NCBI GenBank assembly: GCA_020161015.1
Contig: JAIUOT010000056.1
Coordinates: 1-64,000, forward strand
Length of the DNA stretch: 64,000 nucleotides
Source: Actinomycetota bacterium
Lineage (GTDB): Bacteria; Actinomycetota; Actinomycetes; Propionibacteriales; Propionibacteriaceae
Direction: 5' to 3'
In this document: piece by piece, positions 38,576 through 47,924 of the stretch
How the letters are laid out: the number at the start of each line of letters is the position of its first letter
Numbering within the stretch: position 1 is the first letter of the stretch
Translations under genes and position numbers: made by a program
The notes under the pieces: model-generated
What the model was told of the DNA's origin: nothing
Databases searched by the model: none
What the model saw: the letters and a program-made list of their open reading frames with translations, nothing else

Positions 38576-39472
38576 ATGAGTACGACGACGGACTACCGCG
38601 AGGACGAGCCGTTCACGGTCCAGGCGGCCGGCCCGCTGACCGCGTGGCGCCGGCACTGGGTGCTCGGCGTCGTCGCGGCGCTGCTCGGCGCCGCGCTGGG
38701 CGTGGGCGCGGCCTTCGTCCTCCCGGTCACCTACACGGCGGAGGCCCGCGTGGCCGTGGGCTCGGGCGATCTCACCTCCGGCGCGATCGCCGGGTTCCCG
38801 GTGGCCGCGTCCCAGCTCGCGTCCAACTACGCCCGCTACGTGAACAACCGCGGCGTGGCCGGCACCGACGTGCCGGAGGGCGTCACGCTCTCGGCCTCGC
38901 AGATCCCGGAGTCGAACGTGATCCGGGTCGAGGCCGAGTCGGCCGACCCGGAGGCCGCCCGCGAGGCGGCCAACTCGGCAGCGCAGCAGCTCATCGACGC
39001 TGTCAACGACAGCGGGCGCACGTCCGCGGACGAGGTGGCGGCGGAGTTCGCGAAGGCTGCGGACGAGGACGCGGCCGCGCAGACGGCCCTGACCGCTGCC
39101 CAGCACGACCTCGACGAGCTCCTCGGCAAGGACAACCCCTCGAAGTCCGCGGTGAAGGACGCCCGGGACGCCGTCACCGAGGCCGCGGCGAAGGCCGCCG
39201 CGACGGGGATGCGCTCGGCAGCCCTGAAGCAGCGCTACACGAACCTGGTCGCCGGGTCCTCGACCGCGGCGAACCTGCTGCTGGTGCGCACGGCCGAAGA
39301 GCTCGACTCGAACCGGACCAGCATGCTGGCCCGTCTCGGGCTGGCCGGGCTCGCCGCGGGGGCCGCGCTCGGGCTGGTGCTCTCGGTCGTCATCGAGCGC
39401 AGGCGCGCCCGGAGCGCCGGCGGCACCCGCGCGGCGCGCACCGCGGACGCGCCCGGCACCACCGGGGCGTGA
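38576..39472 (+). CDS. Wzz-type chain-length regulator without kinase domain
   Basis: A 298-residue membrane protein with helices at about residues 28-50 and 251-273 flanking a periplasmic region with a long Ala/Glu/Asp-rich, coiled-coil-like stretch (about 135-215). SQIPESNVIRVEAESADPEAAREAAN is a classic Wzz segment. There is no Walker motif or tyrosine cluster, so it lacks the autokinase of the copy at 1511-3238. It sits directly before the second Wzy-like gene (GTGA overlap), suggesting the two work together on one polymer. Confidence 0.82.
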   Translation: MSTTTDYREDEPFTVQAAGPLTAWRRHWVLGVVAALLGAALGVGAAFVLPVTYTAEARVAVGSGDLTSGAIAGFPVAASQLASNYARYVNNRGVAGTDVPEGVTLSASQIPESNVIRVEAESADPEAAREAANSAAQQLIDAVNDSGRTSADEVAAEFAKAADEDAAAQTALTAAQHDLDELLGKDNPSKSAVKDARDAVTEAAAKAAATGMRSAALKQRYTNLVAGSSTAANLLLVRTAEELDSNRTSMLARLGLAGLAAGAALGLVLSVVIERRRARSAGGTRAARTADAPGTTGA

Positions 39473-40839
39473 CCCCGGTGGCCGCCATGACGGCCGCCCG
39501 GCCGCGGGCGGGAGCCGGCGAGCCCGGCGCGGCACCGGCCGAGCCGCTGTACGTGTGGCTCTTCCTCGCCGCACTGGCGTTCACGGTCTTCTCCGGCCAC
39601 ACCGGCCTGATGGGCCTGCCGCTGTCACCCGACCGTCCGCTCCTCGCGTTCGCCGTGCTGCTGCTCCTGCTCGACCCGGAGCGCGAGCGGCTGCGCTGGC
39701 GCTCGTTCTACGTCGTCGCGGCCGTGACGATCCTGTGGACCACCCTGTCCTGGGTCTCCAGCGGCGCGCTGACCGACTCGCTGAAGTTCTTCGCGCTGTT
39801 CGACCGGGTGGCGATGCCGCTGGCGATGTTCCCGCTGGGCGCGCTGATCTTCGCCACCGAGCACCGGCGTGAGCTCCTGCTGCGCACCGTGGCCCTTCTG
39901 GGGATCTACCTCGGCTTCACCGGGCTGTTCGAGTACCTCAGGGTCGGCGCCCTGGTGTGGCCCGGCTACATCATGGCGAACCCGGGCACCAGCACGGAGA
40001 TCCGCGCAGGCGGCCCGTGGCTCTTCCCCGAGCCCCTCGGCCTGGTCGCTAACCTCGCCGTGTTCGCCTCCGGGCTCCTGGTGCGCACCACGAAGAGCCT
40101 CCTGTGGCGCGTGGTCGGCGTCCTCGGGCTGGTCGGTGGGCTCGTCGCGTCGCTGGTGTCGATGGTGCGCTCGGTCTGGCTGGCCCTGATCGTCGCCGGC
40201 CTCGTGCTCGGCCTGATCGTCCCCCGCCTGCGGCGGTGGCTCCCCCTGCTTCTCGTCGCGTCTGCGGTCCTCATCGCCGCGGTGCTGGTGCTCTCGCCGG
40301 AGTTCCGCGACGTCCTCGTGGCCCGGATCACCACCGAGCGGTCGGTGTACGACCGGCAGAACACCAACGAGGCCGCGCTGCGCATCGTCGCCCAGCTCCC
40401 GCTCTTCGGGATCGGCTGGGGCGAGTTCGTGAACCAGAGCCTGTTGTGGGTGCGCCAGGCGGACACCTACCCGATGACCACGGTGAACATCGAGATCCAC
40501 AACGTCTTCCTCTCGCGCGCGGCGGAGACCGGCATCCTCGGCGCGCTGCTGTGGGCGCTCTGCTTCGCCACCGGGCCGCTCCTTGGCCTGCTGTCGACGC
40601 CGCGGACGGCGTCCGCACGCCACTGGAAGCTGCTGGGGCTGGCGGCCTTCTTCATCTGGTTCCTCCCCTCCCTGTCCAGCCCCAACCCCTACACGACGCC
40701 GAACTACCTGTTCTGGCTGGTCTGGGGGATCGCCGCACGCGGCATCCTCGTCGACCTGCCGCCGGCTCCCGCCGTCCCCGCTGGCGCCGCCGGCGCGGCA
40801 GCGGACGACGCGGACCTCAGGCCCCGAACCCCCGCCTGA
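39469..40839 (+). CDS. O-antigen ligase/polymerase-like membrane protein (second copy)
   Basis: A 456-residue polytopic membrane protein with about eleven hydrophobic segments. The periplasmic loop near residues 290-345 has YDRQNTNEAALRI and LFGIGWGEF, followed by EIHNVFLSRAAETGILGALL, the typical Wzy_C/ligase signature. GGPWLFPEPLG resembles the conserved region before the mid helices. The GTG at 39469 overlaps the Wzz stop; GTG 39478 and ATG 39487 are alternatives. The last 23 bases overlap the convergent glycosyltransferase gene. Confidence 0.85.
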   Translation: MTPVAAMTAARPRAGAGEPGAAPAEPLYVWLFLAALAFTVFSGHTGLMGLPLSPDRPLLAFAVLLLLLDPERERLRWRSFYVVAAVTILWTTLSWVSSGALTDSLKFFALFDRVAMPLAMFPLGALIFATEHRRELLLRTVALLGIYLGFTGLFEYLRVGALVWPGYIMANPGTSTEIRAGGPWLFPEPLGLVANLAVFASGLLVRTTKSLLWRVVGVLGLVGGLVASLVSMVRSVWLALIVAGLVLGLIVPRLRRWLPLLLVASAVLIAAVLVLSPEFRDVLVARITTERSVYDRQNTNEAALRIVAQLPLFGIGWGEFVNQSLLWVRQADTYPMTTVNIEIHNVFLSRAAETGILGALLWALCFATGPLLGLLSTPRTASARHWKLLGLAAFFIWFLPSLSSPNPYTTPNYLFWLVWGIAARGILVDLPPAPAVPAGAAGAAADDADLRPRTPA

Positions 40840-41590
40840 TCGCGGCCCACGGCCGCAGGACGCCGACCTCGCGCACGAACCGGGCCGGACGCCGCGCCGC
40901 GCGCAGCACCCGGCGCCCGTGCCCGACGGCGCCGGACACGTTCGCCCCGCTGCCGATGCGGTAGACCGCGCCCGGGAAGCCGAGCGGTTCCAGGCCGAAC
41001 AGCCCGTGCCAGCGCTTGTGGGAGCCCAGCGTCTGCTTGATCCACTCCAGGTTCGCGGGGTCGTCGGGATCGGCGGGGATCCGCAGCAGGTCGGCGCGCA
41101 CGAGCAGGCTCGTGCCGCACAGGTCGTTGAAGCCGGTGGGCAGCAGCGCCGCGAGCGGGCCGCCGTCCCACTGGTAGCCGGCATCCACGAACCAGCCGGG
41201 CGCATCCGGGGACGCCGCCACGGTCGCGGCGAGCCGGGAGGAGACGAGGTCGTCGTAGTCGACCACCATCACGTGGCCCTGCGGCCGTGCGGCCGCCAGG
41301 GCGTGGGCGAGCCGGAGCCCCTTGTCGACGAGGATCGCGTCCCACCGCTGCGGCCCCTGCTCCGGGGGCAAGGGACGGTAGGGCAGGTCCGCCTCCACCA
41401 CCTGGACGCCGTCGGTGAGCGGCGGCAGGGCGGTGCCGGGCGAGGCCCCGATGACCACCCGCGGGCGGGGGCCCTGCTGCGCGAACAACGACCGCAGCGT
41501 GATCGCCATCAGCTCCTTCACCGCGTCCCAGTCCTCGACGCCGCGGGGGTCGCGCACGGGGATCGCGAAGGTCAGGCTGCCGTCTCCCAT
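40817..41590 (-). CDS. Putative rhamnosyltransferase-like glycosyltransferase
   Basis: A 257-residue protein. It starts LTFAIPVRDPRGVEDWD, has VVIGASPGTALPPL, and VMVVDYDDLVSSRLA carries a D-X-D-D motif like that of putative rhamnosyl transferases (PF11316 type). NDLCGTSLLVRADLL and SHKRWHGLFGLEPLGFP resemble acceptor-side segments. The ATG at 41590 has GGGAG at suitable distance; an ATG at 41599 is too close to that site. It stands alone, convergent with the Wzy gene and divergent from the LamG protein. Confidence 0.65.
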   Translation of the reverse strand: MGDGSLTFAIPVRDPRGVEDWDAVKELMAITLRSLFAQQGPRPRVVIGASPGTALPPLTDGVQVVEADLPYRPLPPEQGPQRWDAILVDKGLRLAHALAAARPQGHVMVVDYDDLVSSRLAATVAASPDAPGWFVDAGYQWDGGPLAALLPTGFNDLCGTSLLVRADLLRIPADPDDPANLEWIKQTLGSHKRWHGLFGLEPLGFPGAVYRIGSGANVSGAVGHGRRVLRAARRPARFVREVGVLRPWAAIRRGFGA

Positions 41591-41726
41591 GTTCACCATT
41601 CTCCCGGGTACCCGAGCGGTGGCCGGGGGCTTCCGCATGCTGGGGGCGTCGTCGCATCGCACGGGAACTCCCTTGTCCCGGGCCGGTCTGAACTGTTCAC
41701 CATGTGGAGTACTCCCTGAGAGCCGG

Positions 41727-41756
41727 TTCACCAATTTCTCATCAATGACTTAGCAT
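41727..41756 (+). promoter_or_regulatory. Candidate promoter TTCACC-18-TAGCAT
   Basis: TTCACC (41727-41732) and TAGCAT (41751-41756, TAnnnT type) lie 18 bases apart in AT-rich DNA, about 63 bases before the ATG at 41819. GTTCACCA occurs three times nearby (41591, 41695, 41726) and might be an operator. Confidence 0.35.
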
Positions 41757-41818
41757 TGAAGGGCCGGAGCGGTGGCCGGTCCCCGGCTCCCCCTACCCGC
41801 TCCAGAACGGAACCTCCC

Positions 41819-43606
41819 ATGAACCACCTCAGGCGAGCCGCCGTCGGCGTGCTCGGCGCGGCAGCGCTCCTGGTGCCCCTGGGCGTCCCCGCCTCCGCGG
41901 CGACGCTCTCCGGCACGGACTCCCGCGCCGTCTCCTCGCGCATCCTCTCCAGCGCGTCGCCGTTCTACCAGAAGCTCCCCGGCTCCACGCCCGCCGCGGC
42001 CAACTCGGCGGCCCTGGTGAGCAGCCTGAACGCGCAGGCCCACGCGTTCTACGGCACCGCCACCGACGCGAACGTCTCGGTGAACACCGTGAAGTACACC
42101 CCGCCGATGTACGTCTCCCGCAACACCGACCCGCTGTACGACGTGACGGCGTGGAACTGCCAGGCCTCCACGTCGTTGTACGCGAACCTCCTCAACGAGA
42201 AGCTCCAGGACATCCGCATCCCCGCCGACGCGCTGCCCGACCCGTCCGACGACGGCAGCATGGCGGTCTACAACCGCGACACCGGCGACCTCGTGGAGCT
42301 GTGGAAGGCCCGCAAGGTCAACGGGAAATGGCAGGCCTGCTGGGGCGGCCGGCTCAGCGACGCGGGCAGCTCCCTCGGCGTGTACGAGGGCACGTTCGGT
42401 TCCTCGGCCAGCGGCATGGCGATGTGGCCGACGACCATCCGGGCGTCCGAGCTCGCGCAGGGACGCATCGACCACGTGATCGGACTGTCCATCCCGTTCA
42501 CGAAGGCGGGGACGGTGTCCTGGCCGGCCATCCGGACCGACGGCTGGAAGACCGGCAACGAGCTGGCCATCGGCCAGATGCTGCGCCTGCCGGCGAGCCT
42601 CGACCTGGACGCGATGAAACTCTCGCCGCTGGCCCGCACGATCGCCAGGGCCGCCCAGGAGTACGGCATCATCATCACCGACACCGGCGGCTCGGTCGCC
42701 TTCTCCGCGGAGAACGCCGTCGGCCTGGCCACTAACCCCTACCCCGGCCTGTTCCGCAACCGGTGGTCGTTCCAGGAGATGATGGCCAACAAGGCCCTGG
42801 GCGAGTCCGCTTTCCCGCTCGACAAGCTGGTGGCCCTGCCCCTCAACTACACGGTGCCGGTCACGGCACCCGCGCCCACTCCCTCGCCGACCACGACGGC
42901 ACCGTCCACGCCGCCGGCGACCACGCCAACGGCCGACTACGCGGCCACGGTGAAGGCGGCGAAGCCGTCCCTGTACTGGCGGCTGGACTCCACCGGCTCG
43001 ACCGTCGCGGACGCGAGCGGGAACGGTGCGGGCGGCCGGATGACGACGGTCTACCGTCCCGCACCCGGCGCGATCGCGGGCAACACGGCGATCGCCACCT
43101 ACGGCAACGACCGCTCGCTGGTCCACGCGGACGCCAGGTCCGCCTCGGGGGCCGCCTACACCGTCCAGGTCTGGTTCAAGGCCAACGGCATCGGCAAGGG
43201 CGGCAAGCTCGTCGGCTTCGAGGAGGCCCAGACGGCCTTCGGCTCGCGCTCGGACCGGTCGCTGTACATGCTGAACGACGGGCGCCTGGCGTTCGGCACG
43301 ATGCCCGGCTCTGCGAAGGCCATCACGAGCACCCGCCGCTACAACGACGGCGCCTGGCACATGGCGACGGTCACCCAGTCCAGCGGCGGCACCGTGCTGT
43401 ACGTCGACGCCGTGCGCGTGGCGACCGGCACGGCGACCGGCGCCGCGGCCTACAGCGGCTACTGGCGGCTCGGCGGCGGCAACCTCAAGGCCTGGCCCAA
43501 CCAGCCGACGAACTCCTACTTCGCCGGCTCGCTGGACGAGTTCGCTGTGTACCCGGCCGCGCTGCCCGCGGCGACGGTGTCCGCGCAGTACAAGGCCCGC
43601 GGGTAG
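41819..43606 (+). CDS. Secreted protein with unidentified N-terminal domain and C-terminal LamG module
   Basis: A 595-residue exported protein. The signal peptide has the core VGVLGAAALLVPLGVPA and ends at ASAA. Residues about 30-345 form a domain I do not recognise, with NTDPLYDVTAWNCQAST, GSMAVYNRDTGDLVELWKA, WGGRLSDAGSSLGVYEGTFG, QGRIDHVIGLSIP and RTDGWKTGNEL. A Thr-Pro linker (about 350-378) leads to a LamG/concanavalin-like domain (SLYWRLDSTGSTVADASGNG, RRYNDGAWHMATVT, AYSGYWRLGGGNL) very like the LamG modules of the giant protein. Carbohydrate binding or cleavage at the cell surface is likely; the enzymatic activity, if any, is unknown. Confidence 0.8.
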   Translation: MNHLRRAAVGVLGAAALLVPLGVPASAATLSGTDSRAVSSRILSSASPFYQKLPGSTPAAANSAALVSSLNAQAHAFYGTATDANVSVNTVKYTPPMYVSRNTDPLYDVTAWNCQASTSLYANLLNEKLQDIRIPADALPDPSDDGSMAVYNRDTGDLVELWKARKVNGKWQACWGGRLSDAGSSLGVYEGTFGSSASGMAMWPTTIRASELAQGRIDHVIGLSIPFTKAGTVSWPAIRTDGWKTGNELAIGQMLRLPASLDLDAMKLSPLARTIARAAQEYGIIITDTGGSVAFSAENAVGLATNPYPGLFRNRWSFQEMMANKALGESAFPLDKLVALPLNYTVPVTAPAPTPSPTTTAPSTPPATTPTADYAATVKAAKPSLYWRLDSTGSTVADASGNGAGGRMTTVYRPAPGAIAGNTAIATYGNDRSLVHADARSASGAAYTVQVWFKANGIGKGGKLVGFEEAQTAFGSRSDRSLYMLNDGRLAFGTMPGSAKAITSTRRYNDGAWHMATVTQSSGGTVLYVDAVRVATGTATGAAAYSGYWRLGGGNLKAWPNQPTNSYFAGSLDEFAVYPAALPAATVSAQYKARG

Positions 43607-43630
43607 GACCGCCGGCACGAGGGACGCGCC

Positions 43631-43659
43631 CGCCCGCCCGGTCACGGGCCGGGCGGGCG
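43631..43659. terminator. Bidirectional hairpin terminator
   Basis: CGCCCGCCCGG and CCGGGCGGGCG form a perfect 11-bp stem with a 7-base loop between the convergent stops at 43606 (+) and 43667 (-). It has no long T-run but is very stable. Confidence 0.7.
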
Positions 43660-43666
43660 TTCCGCG

Positions 43667-44773
43667 TCAGGCGGGTGCGCCGAGGTACTCGTCCAGCACG
43701 CTGAAATGGGCCCCCGCGCGCGCGGCGATCCCCGGGATGTCCACGGGCTCCAGCGCGCTGACCCGCGCGAGGCGCTCGGCGCGGGTCGCGCCGACGAAGT
43801 CGGGCAGCGTCCAGCCCAACGACGTGGCGTCCAGGTCGCGCAGCGCGTTGCCGAGCTTGTCGCTGTACTCCACGCAGCAGACCCGCGCCCCGAAAGCCAC
43901 CCCGAGCACCATCGCGTGGAAACGCGTCGCGACGATCGTCCCCGCGCGACGGAGCACACCGAGGACGGCGTCGAGGTCACCGTCGTAGAGGTGGGTGGAC
44001 ACCGACCCGCGGGACGCCTCCGGGATGCGTGCCAGCACCCGCGAGATCGCCGCCTCGTCGCCCTCGAGGGGGCAGAAGCTCACCAGCGTGACCGCCTCGC
44101 CCCGGGCCACCAGGTCGACGACCAGGTCGGCCATGGCGGACTCGTACCCGTCGGTCCACGCGCTCAGCCCGGCCCGGTCGCTGAGGTCGATCAGAGAGAC
44201 CACCACCCCCTGCCGGGTCTGGGACGCGGGCGCCGGCGGCACGCAGAACAGCATGTCCGGGGCGAGCCGGACGGTGCCCACCGCGCGCAACTGCTCCAGC
44301 GAGGCCGAGTCGCGGACCGTCACGTCGCGCGCGAGGGAGAAGATCCGCTCGTAGGTGGCGAGGAACTCGGCGGTCTCCCACGGGCCGAAGTTGCCGTTGA
44401 GGAAGAACGCCGGCGTCCCGCCCCGCACGAGGTCGCCGTCGAGGGTGGCGTTGCGCCGCCAGTCGCCGCGCTCCATGTACAGCGAGCCGCCCAGGCGCAC
44501 CACCAGGGGCGAGCGCCGCACCCGCAGCCGGCGGCGCAGGTCATTCACCCGCACTGGGAGCCGTAGCCTGCGGAGCACCCCGTCCACGTACGGGATCCGG
44601 GAGAGCCGGCGCACGTTCGGCAGGCCGGCGAACGTGGCACCGTCGGTCTTGTCCCCGATGTAGTCGAAGGGCACGTGGGGGTACCGGCGCGCGAGCGTGG
44701 CGAAGAGCAGGTCGTCGCCGACGTTGCGGTAGTCGTAGAAGTCGACGAACACCGCCCGGCCGCGCCGGCTCAC
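43667..44773 (-). CDS. Polysaccharide pyruvyl transferase family protein (second copy)
   Basis: A 368-residue protein. The start AVFVDFYDYRNVGDDLLFAT is the family's N-terminal N-x-GD-type motif. LNGNFGPWET, VRDSASLEQLRAVG followed by RLAPDMLF, and TIVATRFHAMVLGVAFGARV with the conserved TRFH complete the signature. It may attach a pyruvate ketal to a sugar or act on a teichoic-like polymer. The GTG at 44773 forms a GTGA overlap with the flippase gene, placing it last in the operon GT2-flippase-pyruvyl transferase. Confidence 0.83.
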   Translation of the reverse strand: MSRRGRAVFVDFYDYRNVGDDLLFATLARRYPHVPFDYIGDKTDGATFAGLPNVRRLSRIPYVDGVLRRLRLPVRVNDLRRRLRVRRSPLVVRLGGSLYMERGDWRRNATLDGDLVRGGTPAFFLNGNFGPWETAEFLATYERIFSLARDVTVRDSASLEQLRAVGTVRLAPDMLFCVPPAPASQTRQGVVVSLIDLSDRAGLSAWTDGYESAMADLVVDLVARGEAVTLVSFCPLEGDEAAISRVLARIPEASRGSVSTHLYDGDLDAVLGVLRRAGTIVATRFHAMVLGVAFGARVCCVEYSDKLGNALRDLDATSLGWTLPDFVGATRAERLARVSALEPVDIPGIAARAGAHFSVLDEYLGAPA

Positions 44774-46440
44774 GACCGTGCCTCCGCCCGGCGTCCCCGG
44801 GACAGGAACCGCGCGGCGAACCCGCGCACCCGGCGCCAGCCGATGGTGTGCCCCAGGTAGAGCAGGAGCGCCGGCGCGGCAGCGGCCCCGATCGCGAGCA
44901 GCGACAGCGCCCCGAACGGGATGACCGTGCCGACGAGGAAGCGGGCCGTGGCCCAGCTCAGCGCCGTGGCCAGCGCGGACGCCCCGACCACGGACAGCCA
45001 GGGGATCTCGCTCCAGGCCGTCGGCAGGTGGTGGGTGGTCCGGTGCGCGGCGAGCCAGGTGAGGGAGACCGCCGCGACCACCGCGGCGACGAGCGTGGCG
45101 GCGATGGTGCCGAGCACGCCGAAGGTGAGGATCAGCGGCAGCGTGAGGCCGAGGTTGACCACGGTGCTGAGCACGTCGTGGGACAGGGTGAGCCCCGACC
45201 GTCCCAGCCCGTTGAGCCAGAAGCGCTGCACGAGCATCAGCAGGGTCACGCCGTGGGCGAGGAGGACAGCGGCGGCGACCTGCCCCGGCAGGTCCGTGCC
45301 CAGGTGCAGCCAGGCGGTCACGCCGAAGCCCGCCGCCGGCACGCCGACCGCGATCCAGCCCGCGACGAACCGCACCCACAACCTCTGGATCCGGGCGACC
45401 TCGTGGGCCGCACCCTCAGGCCCGGAGGCACCCAGGGCCCGCACGATGCTGGTCTCCATCGGCGCGTACGCGTTCATCGGGATCTGCCGCAGCGTGCCCG
45501 CGAAGCTGGCGCCCGTGCCGAAGGCGGTCATCTGCGGCGCGGCGAACCGGCCGACGAAGATCGCGTCGCCCTGGGCGGCCACCATCGTGAGCACCCCCGA
45601 GACCTGGAGCTTCCAGGCGAACCGGAAGAACTCCCCGAGCAGGCTCTTCGGGGCGAAGCGCACCGCCTTCCGGTCGAGCCACCGCAGGGCGGCCGGCAGG
45701 ACGACGAGCGTCGGCATCGCCTGCTGGGCGATGAACGCCAGCCCGACGCCGAACAGCCCGAGCCCGTTGTTGACCGTCCAGATCATCATCGCCGCGTAGG
45801 CGAAGAAGCCCAGCAGGTCACCGAGCGCGGTGAGCCGGAACTGGTTGTTGGTGAGCAGCACCTGCGTGAACAGCCCCCGCACCTGGGCCACGCCGACGAT
45901 GATGATCATCACCCGCAGCAGGAACACCGAGCCGTCGGGGTCCTCCGCCGAACCGGGGAAGAACGCCATGACGGCCGGCGCGGCGGCGAACAGGGCGCCG
46001 CACAGGACGGTGGCCGCGCCGGAGACGATGACCAGCAGGGTGACCAGCAGCGACGTGGTGGCTGCGCGGTCGCCCCGGCCGGCGTACATGCCGAAGTAGC
46101 GGCGGGCGCTCGGCCCGACCCCTCCGTCCATGCTGCCGACGAACTGCTGGATGACCACGACGAGCAGGAAGATGCCGTAGATGCCCACGCCGAGCCCGTG
46201 GATGATGAACGGGGTGAGCGCGAGGTTGAAGACCAGCGGCAGCATCTGCGCGAGCGCCTGCCAGCCGGTACCGCCCAGCAGCCGGCGGACGAGGCCGGTG
46301 TCCGGCGTCGCCGCGGGGGCCGCGGCCGCCAGGTCGCCGCCCACCGCGTCGGCGGGCACCGTCACCGGCGGGATCGTCGAGGCGGCGGGCTCGGCCCCGG
46401 CCGTCCGTCCCCGGCGCGGGCCCTCAGGAGTGGCCGTCAC
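44770..46440 (-). CDS. Oligosaccharide flippase (Wzx-type, second copy)
   Basis: A 556-residue polytopic membrane protein with about 12-14 hydrophobic segments after a polar, Ala/Pro-rich N-terminus of about 50 residues. RRLLGGTGWQALAQMLPLVF, LGVGIYGIFLLVVVI and SMDGGVGPSARRYFGMYAGR fit the polysaccharide exporter family. It is not closely similar to the flippase at 5103-6635, so it probably serves a different repeat unit. It lies three bases behind the GT2 stop and overlaps the pyruvyl transferase gene by four. Confidence 0.82.
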   Translation of the reverse strand: MTATPEGPRRGRTAGAEPAASTIPPVTVPADAVGGDLAAAAPAATPDTGLVRRLLGGTGWQALAQMLPLVFNLALTPFIIHGLGVGIYGIFLLVVVIQQFVGSMDGGVGPSARRYFGMYAGRGDRAATTSLLVTLLVIVSGAATVLCGALFAAAPAVMAFFPGSAEDPDGSVFLLRVMIIIVGVAQVRGLFTQVLLTNNQFRLTALGDLLGFFAYAAMMIWTVNNGLGLFGVGLAFIAQQAMPTLVVLPAALRWLDRKAVRFAPKSLLGEFFRFAWKLQVSGVLTMVAAQGDAIFVGRFAAPQMTAFGTGASFAGTLRQIPMNAYAPMETSIVRALGASGPEGAAHEVARIQRLWVRFVAGWIAVGVPAAGFGVTAWLHLGTDLPGQVAAAVLLAHGVTLLMLVQRFWLNGLGRSGLTLSHDVLSTVVNLGLTLPLILTFGVLGTIAATLVAAVVAAVSLTWLAAHRTTHHLPTAWSEIPWLSVVGASALATALSWATARFLVGTVIPFGALSLLAIGAAAAPALLLYLGHTIGWRRVRGFAARFLSRGRRAEARS

Positions 46441-46443
46441 GGC

Positions 46444-47397
46444 TCACCACCGGTCCTTGAGCCGCTCGCGGAGCGGGAAGCCGGCGGGCAGCGCCTGGAG
46501 CACCGGAGCGATCGCGGACGCGGTGAGCGCCTTGGCGCGCACGCCGGGGTAGAGCGGGAAGTCGCGGGCGGCGGTGCGCAGCTGCCGGGCCCCGTCGGTG
46601 AAGTGGCCCTCCCGCCAGGCGTCGCGCGCCCGGAGACGCTGCCGGGTGGCCGAGCCGAGGCGGTCCCGCGTGGCGAGCAGTTCCTCCTCCTCGGGGGTGA
46701 AGGTGCCCGCGAAGCGCTCGGCGATCACGGCGATCATCGCGTCCTCCGCGTCAAGCATGGCGCCCGCGTCCGACGACTGGCTCTGCCCCTGCTGCCGGTA
46801 GAAGGACGCGATCCGCGGCTGGAAGGCCACCCGCCAGCCCGAGAGGATGGCGCGCGCCCAGTACTCCCAGTCCTCCGCGCGGGCGAGGCTCTCGTCGAAC
46901 AGCCCGATCTCGTCGCGCATCGCGGACGGGAACACCGAGAAGATCGACACGAAGTTGCCCTGGAGGATCGCCAGGCGCTGCCGGTCGCGGCGCACCTCGC
47001 CGAACGGGGAGAACCCGTAGTCGCTGAGGCCGTCGTCGGTCATCAGCCGGCTGGCGCAGGTCACCCAGGTGCGCGGCGGGGCCGCCTCCAGCACCGCCAG
47101 CGCGTCGGCGAGGTAGTTCGGCAGGAGGACGTCGTCGGAGTCGCACAGCGCGATCACGTCGCCGGTCGCATGTCGCAGCCCCGTGTTCCGGGCGGCGTTC
47201 GGCCCGGCGTTCGCCTGCTGGAGCAGCGTCAGGCGGCTGCCGAACGCGCGGGCGATGTCGGCGGTGTCATCGGTCGAGCCGTCGTCGACGACGACCAGCT
47301 CCACGTCGCGGTGGCTCTGCGTGAGCACGCTGCCAATAGCCACACCAATGCGCGCTCCCGCGTTATAGGTCGGCATGATGACGCTGACTCTCGGCAC
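46444..47397 (-). CDS. GT2 family glycosyltransferase
   Basis: A 317-residue GT-A enzyme. VSVIMPTYNAGARIGVAIGS, LVVVDDGSTDDTADIA, NAGPNAARNTGLRHA and VIALCDSDDVLLPNYL (DSDD metal site) are textbook GT2 motifs, and ARAEDWEYWARAILSG is the catalytic-base region. The GTG start at 47397 has GGGAG four bases upstream. It opens the three-gene minus-strand operon ending at 43667. Donor and acceptor are unknown. Confidence 0.88.
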   Translation of the reverse strand: MPRVSVIMPTYNAGARIGVAIGSVLTQSHRDVELVVVDDGSTDDTADIARAFGSRLTLLQQANAGPNAARNTGLRHATGDVIALCDSDDVLLPNYLADALAVLEAAPPRTWVTCASRLMTDDGLSDYGFSPFGEVRRDRQRLAILQGNFVSIFSVFPSAMRDEIGLFDESLARAEDWEYWARAILSGWRVAFQPRIASFYRQQGQSQSSDAGAMLDAEDAMIAVIAERFAGTFTPEEEELLATRDRLGSATRQRLRARDAWREGHFTDGARQLRTAARDFPLYPGVRAKALTASAIAPVLQALPAGFPLRERLKDRW

Positions 47398-47924
47398 GAT
47401 GCTCCCTCGGACTCCGACATGCAGTGGACAATTACCCGGGTCGGCGGATATCGATCGTACCCAGACCCAGGTTGCAGCAATGTTTCGATTTCGTTTCCCG
47501 GTTGATTCCTGAAATCACCAGGCGGTGATGCGGGCTGTCGATGCTGCGCCGCGTGTGCCCGACGCCGGGCACACGCTCGGGCGGGCCCACGTCGGCATCT
47601 CCACCATGCGGGCGCGCACAGACGCTTGTCAAATCGCGGGACTGAGCTCCAGGAGCCGCGCGCGCCGGTTCCGCGGCCCACGACGGGCCGCTGCGGCGCA
47701 ACGCCGGCCGCAGCACCCTCTCCCGAAATACAAACCTGCGTAGTGTTACGCATTCGACGGCTGAGCGTGCACATTCTGAGACGATTTTGCGTAATGCGAA
47801 GCGGCATGCAACCCTTGTGAATGTCGGGATACGCCGGGGGGATCACGTAGCCGACTCCAGCCAGCCACACATCGGCTGATGACACACATGTCCGAGAACA
47901 ATCTGGTCAGCGCCGGGGGGTTAC
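47398..47924. promoter_or_regulatory. Long divergent regulatory region before the first glycosylphosphotransferase
   Basis: This 527-base gap holds no convincing gene. On the minus side TACGAT lies in AT-rich DNA near 47455, a possible -10 for the GT2 gene. On the plus side TAGTGT (47741-47746) is a TAnnnT box; TTACGCA (47746-47752) and TGCGTAA (47788-47794) form a widely spaced inverted repeat. GCCGGGGGGATC at 47833-47844 recurs exactly before the paralogous gene at 50721, and another GCCGGGGGG lies five bases before the ATG at 47925. Confidence 0.4.
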
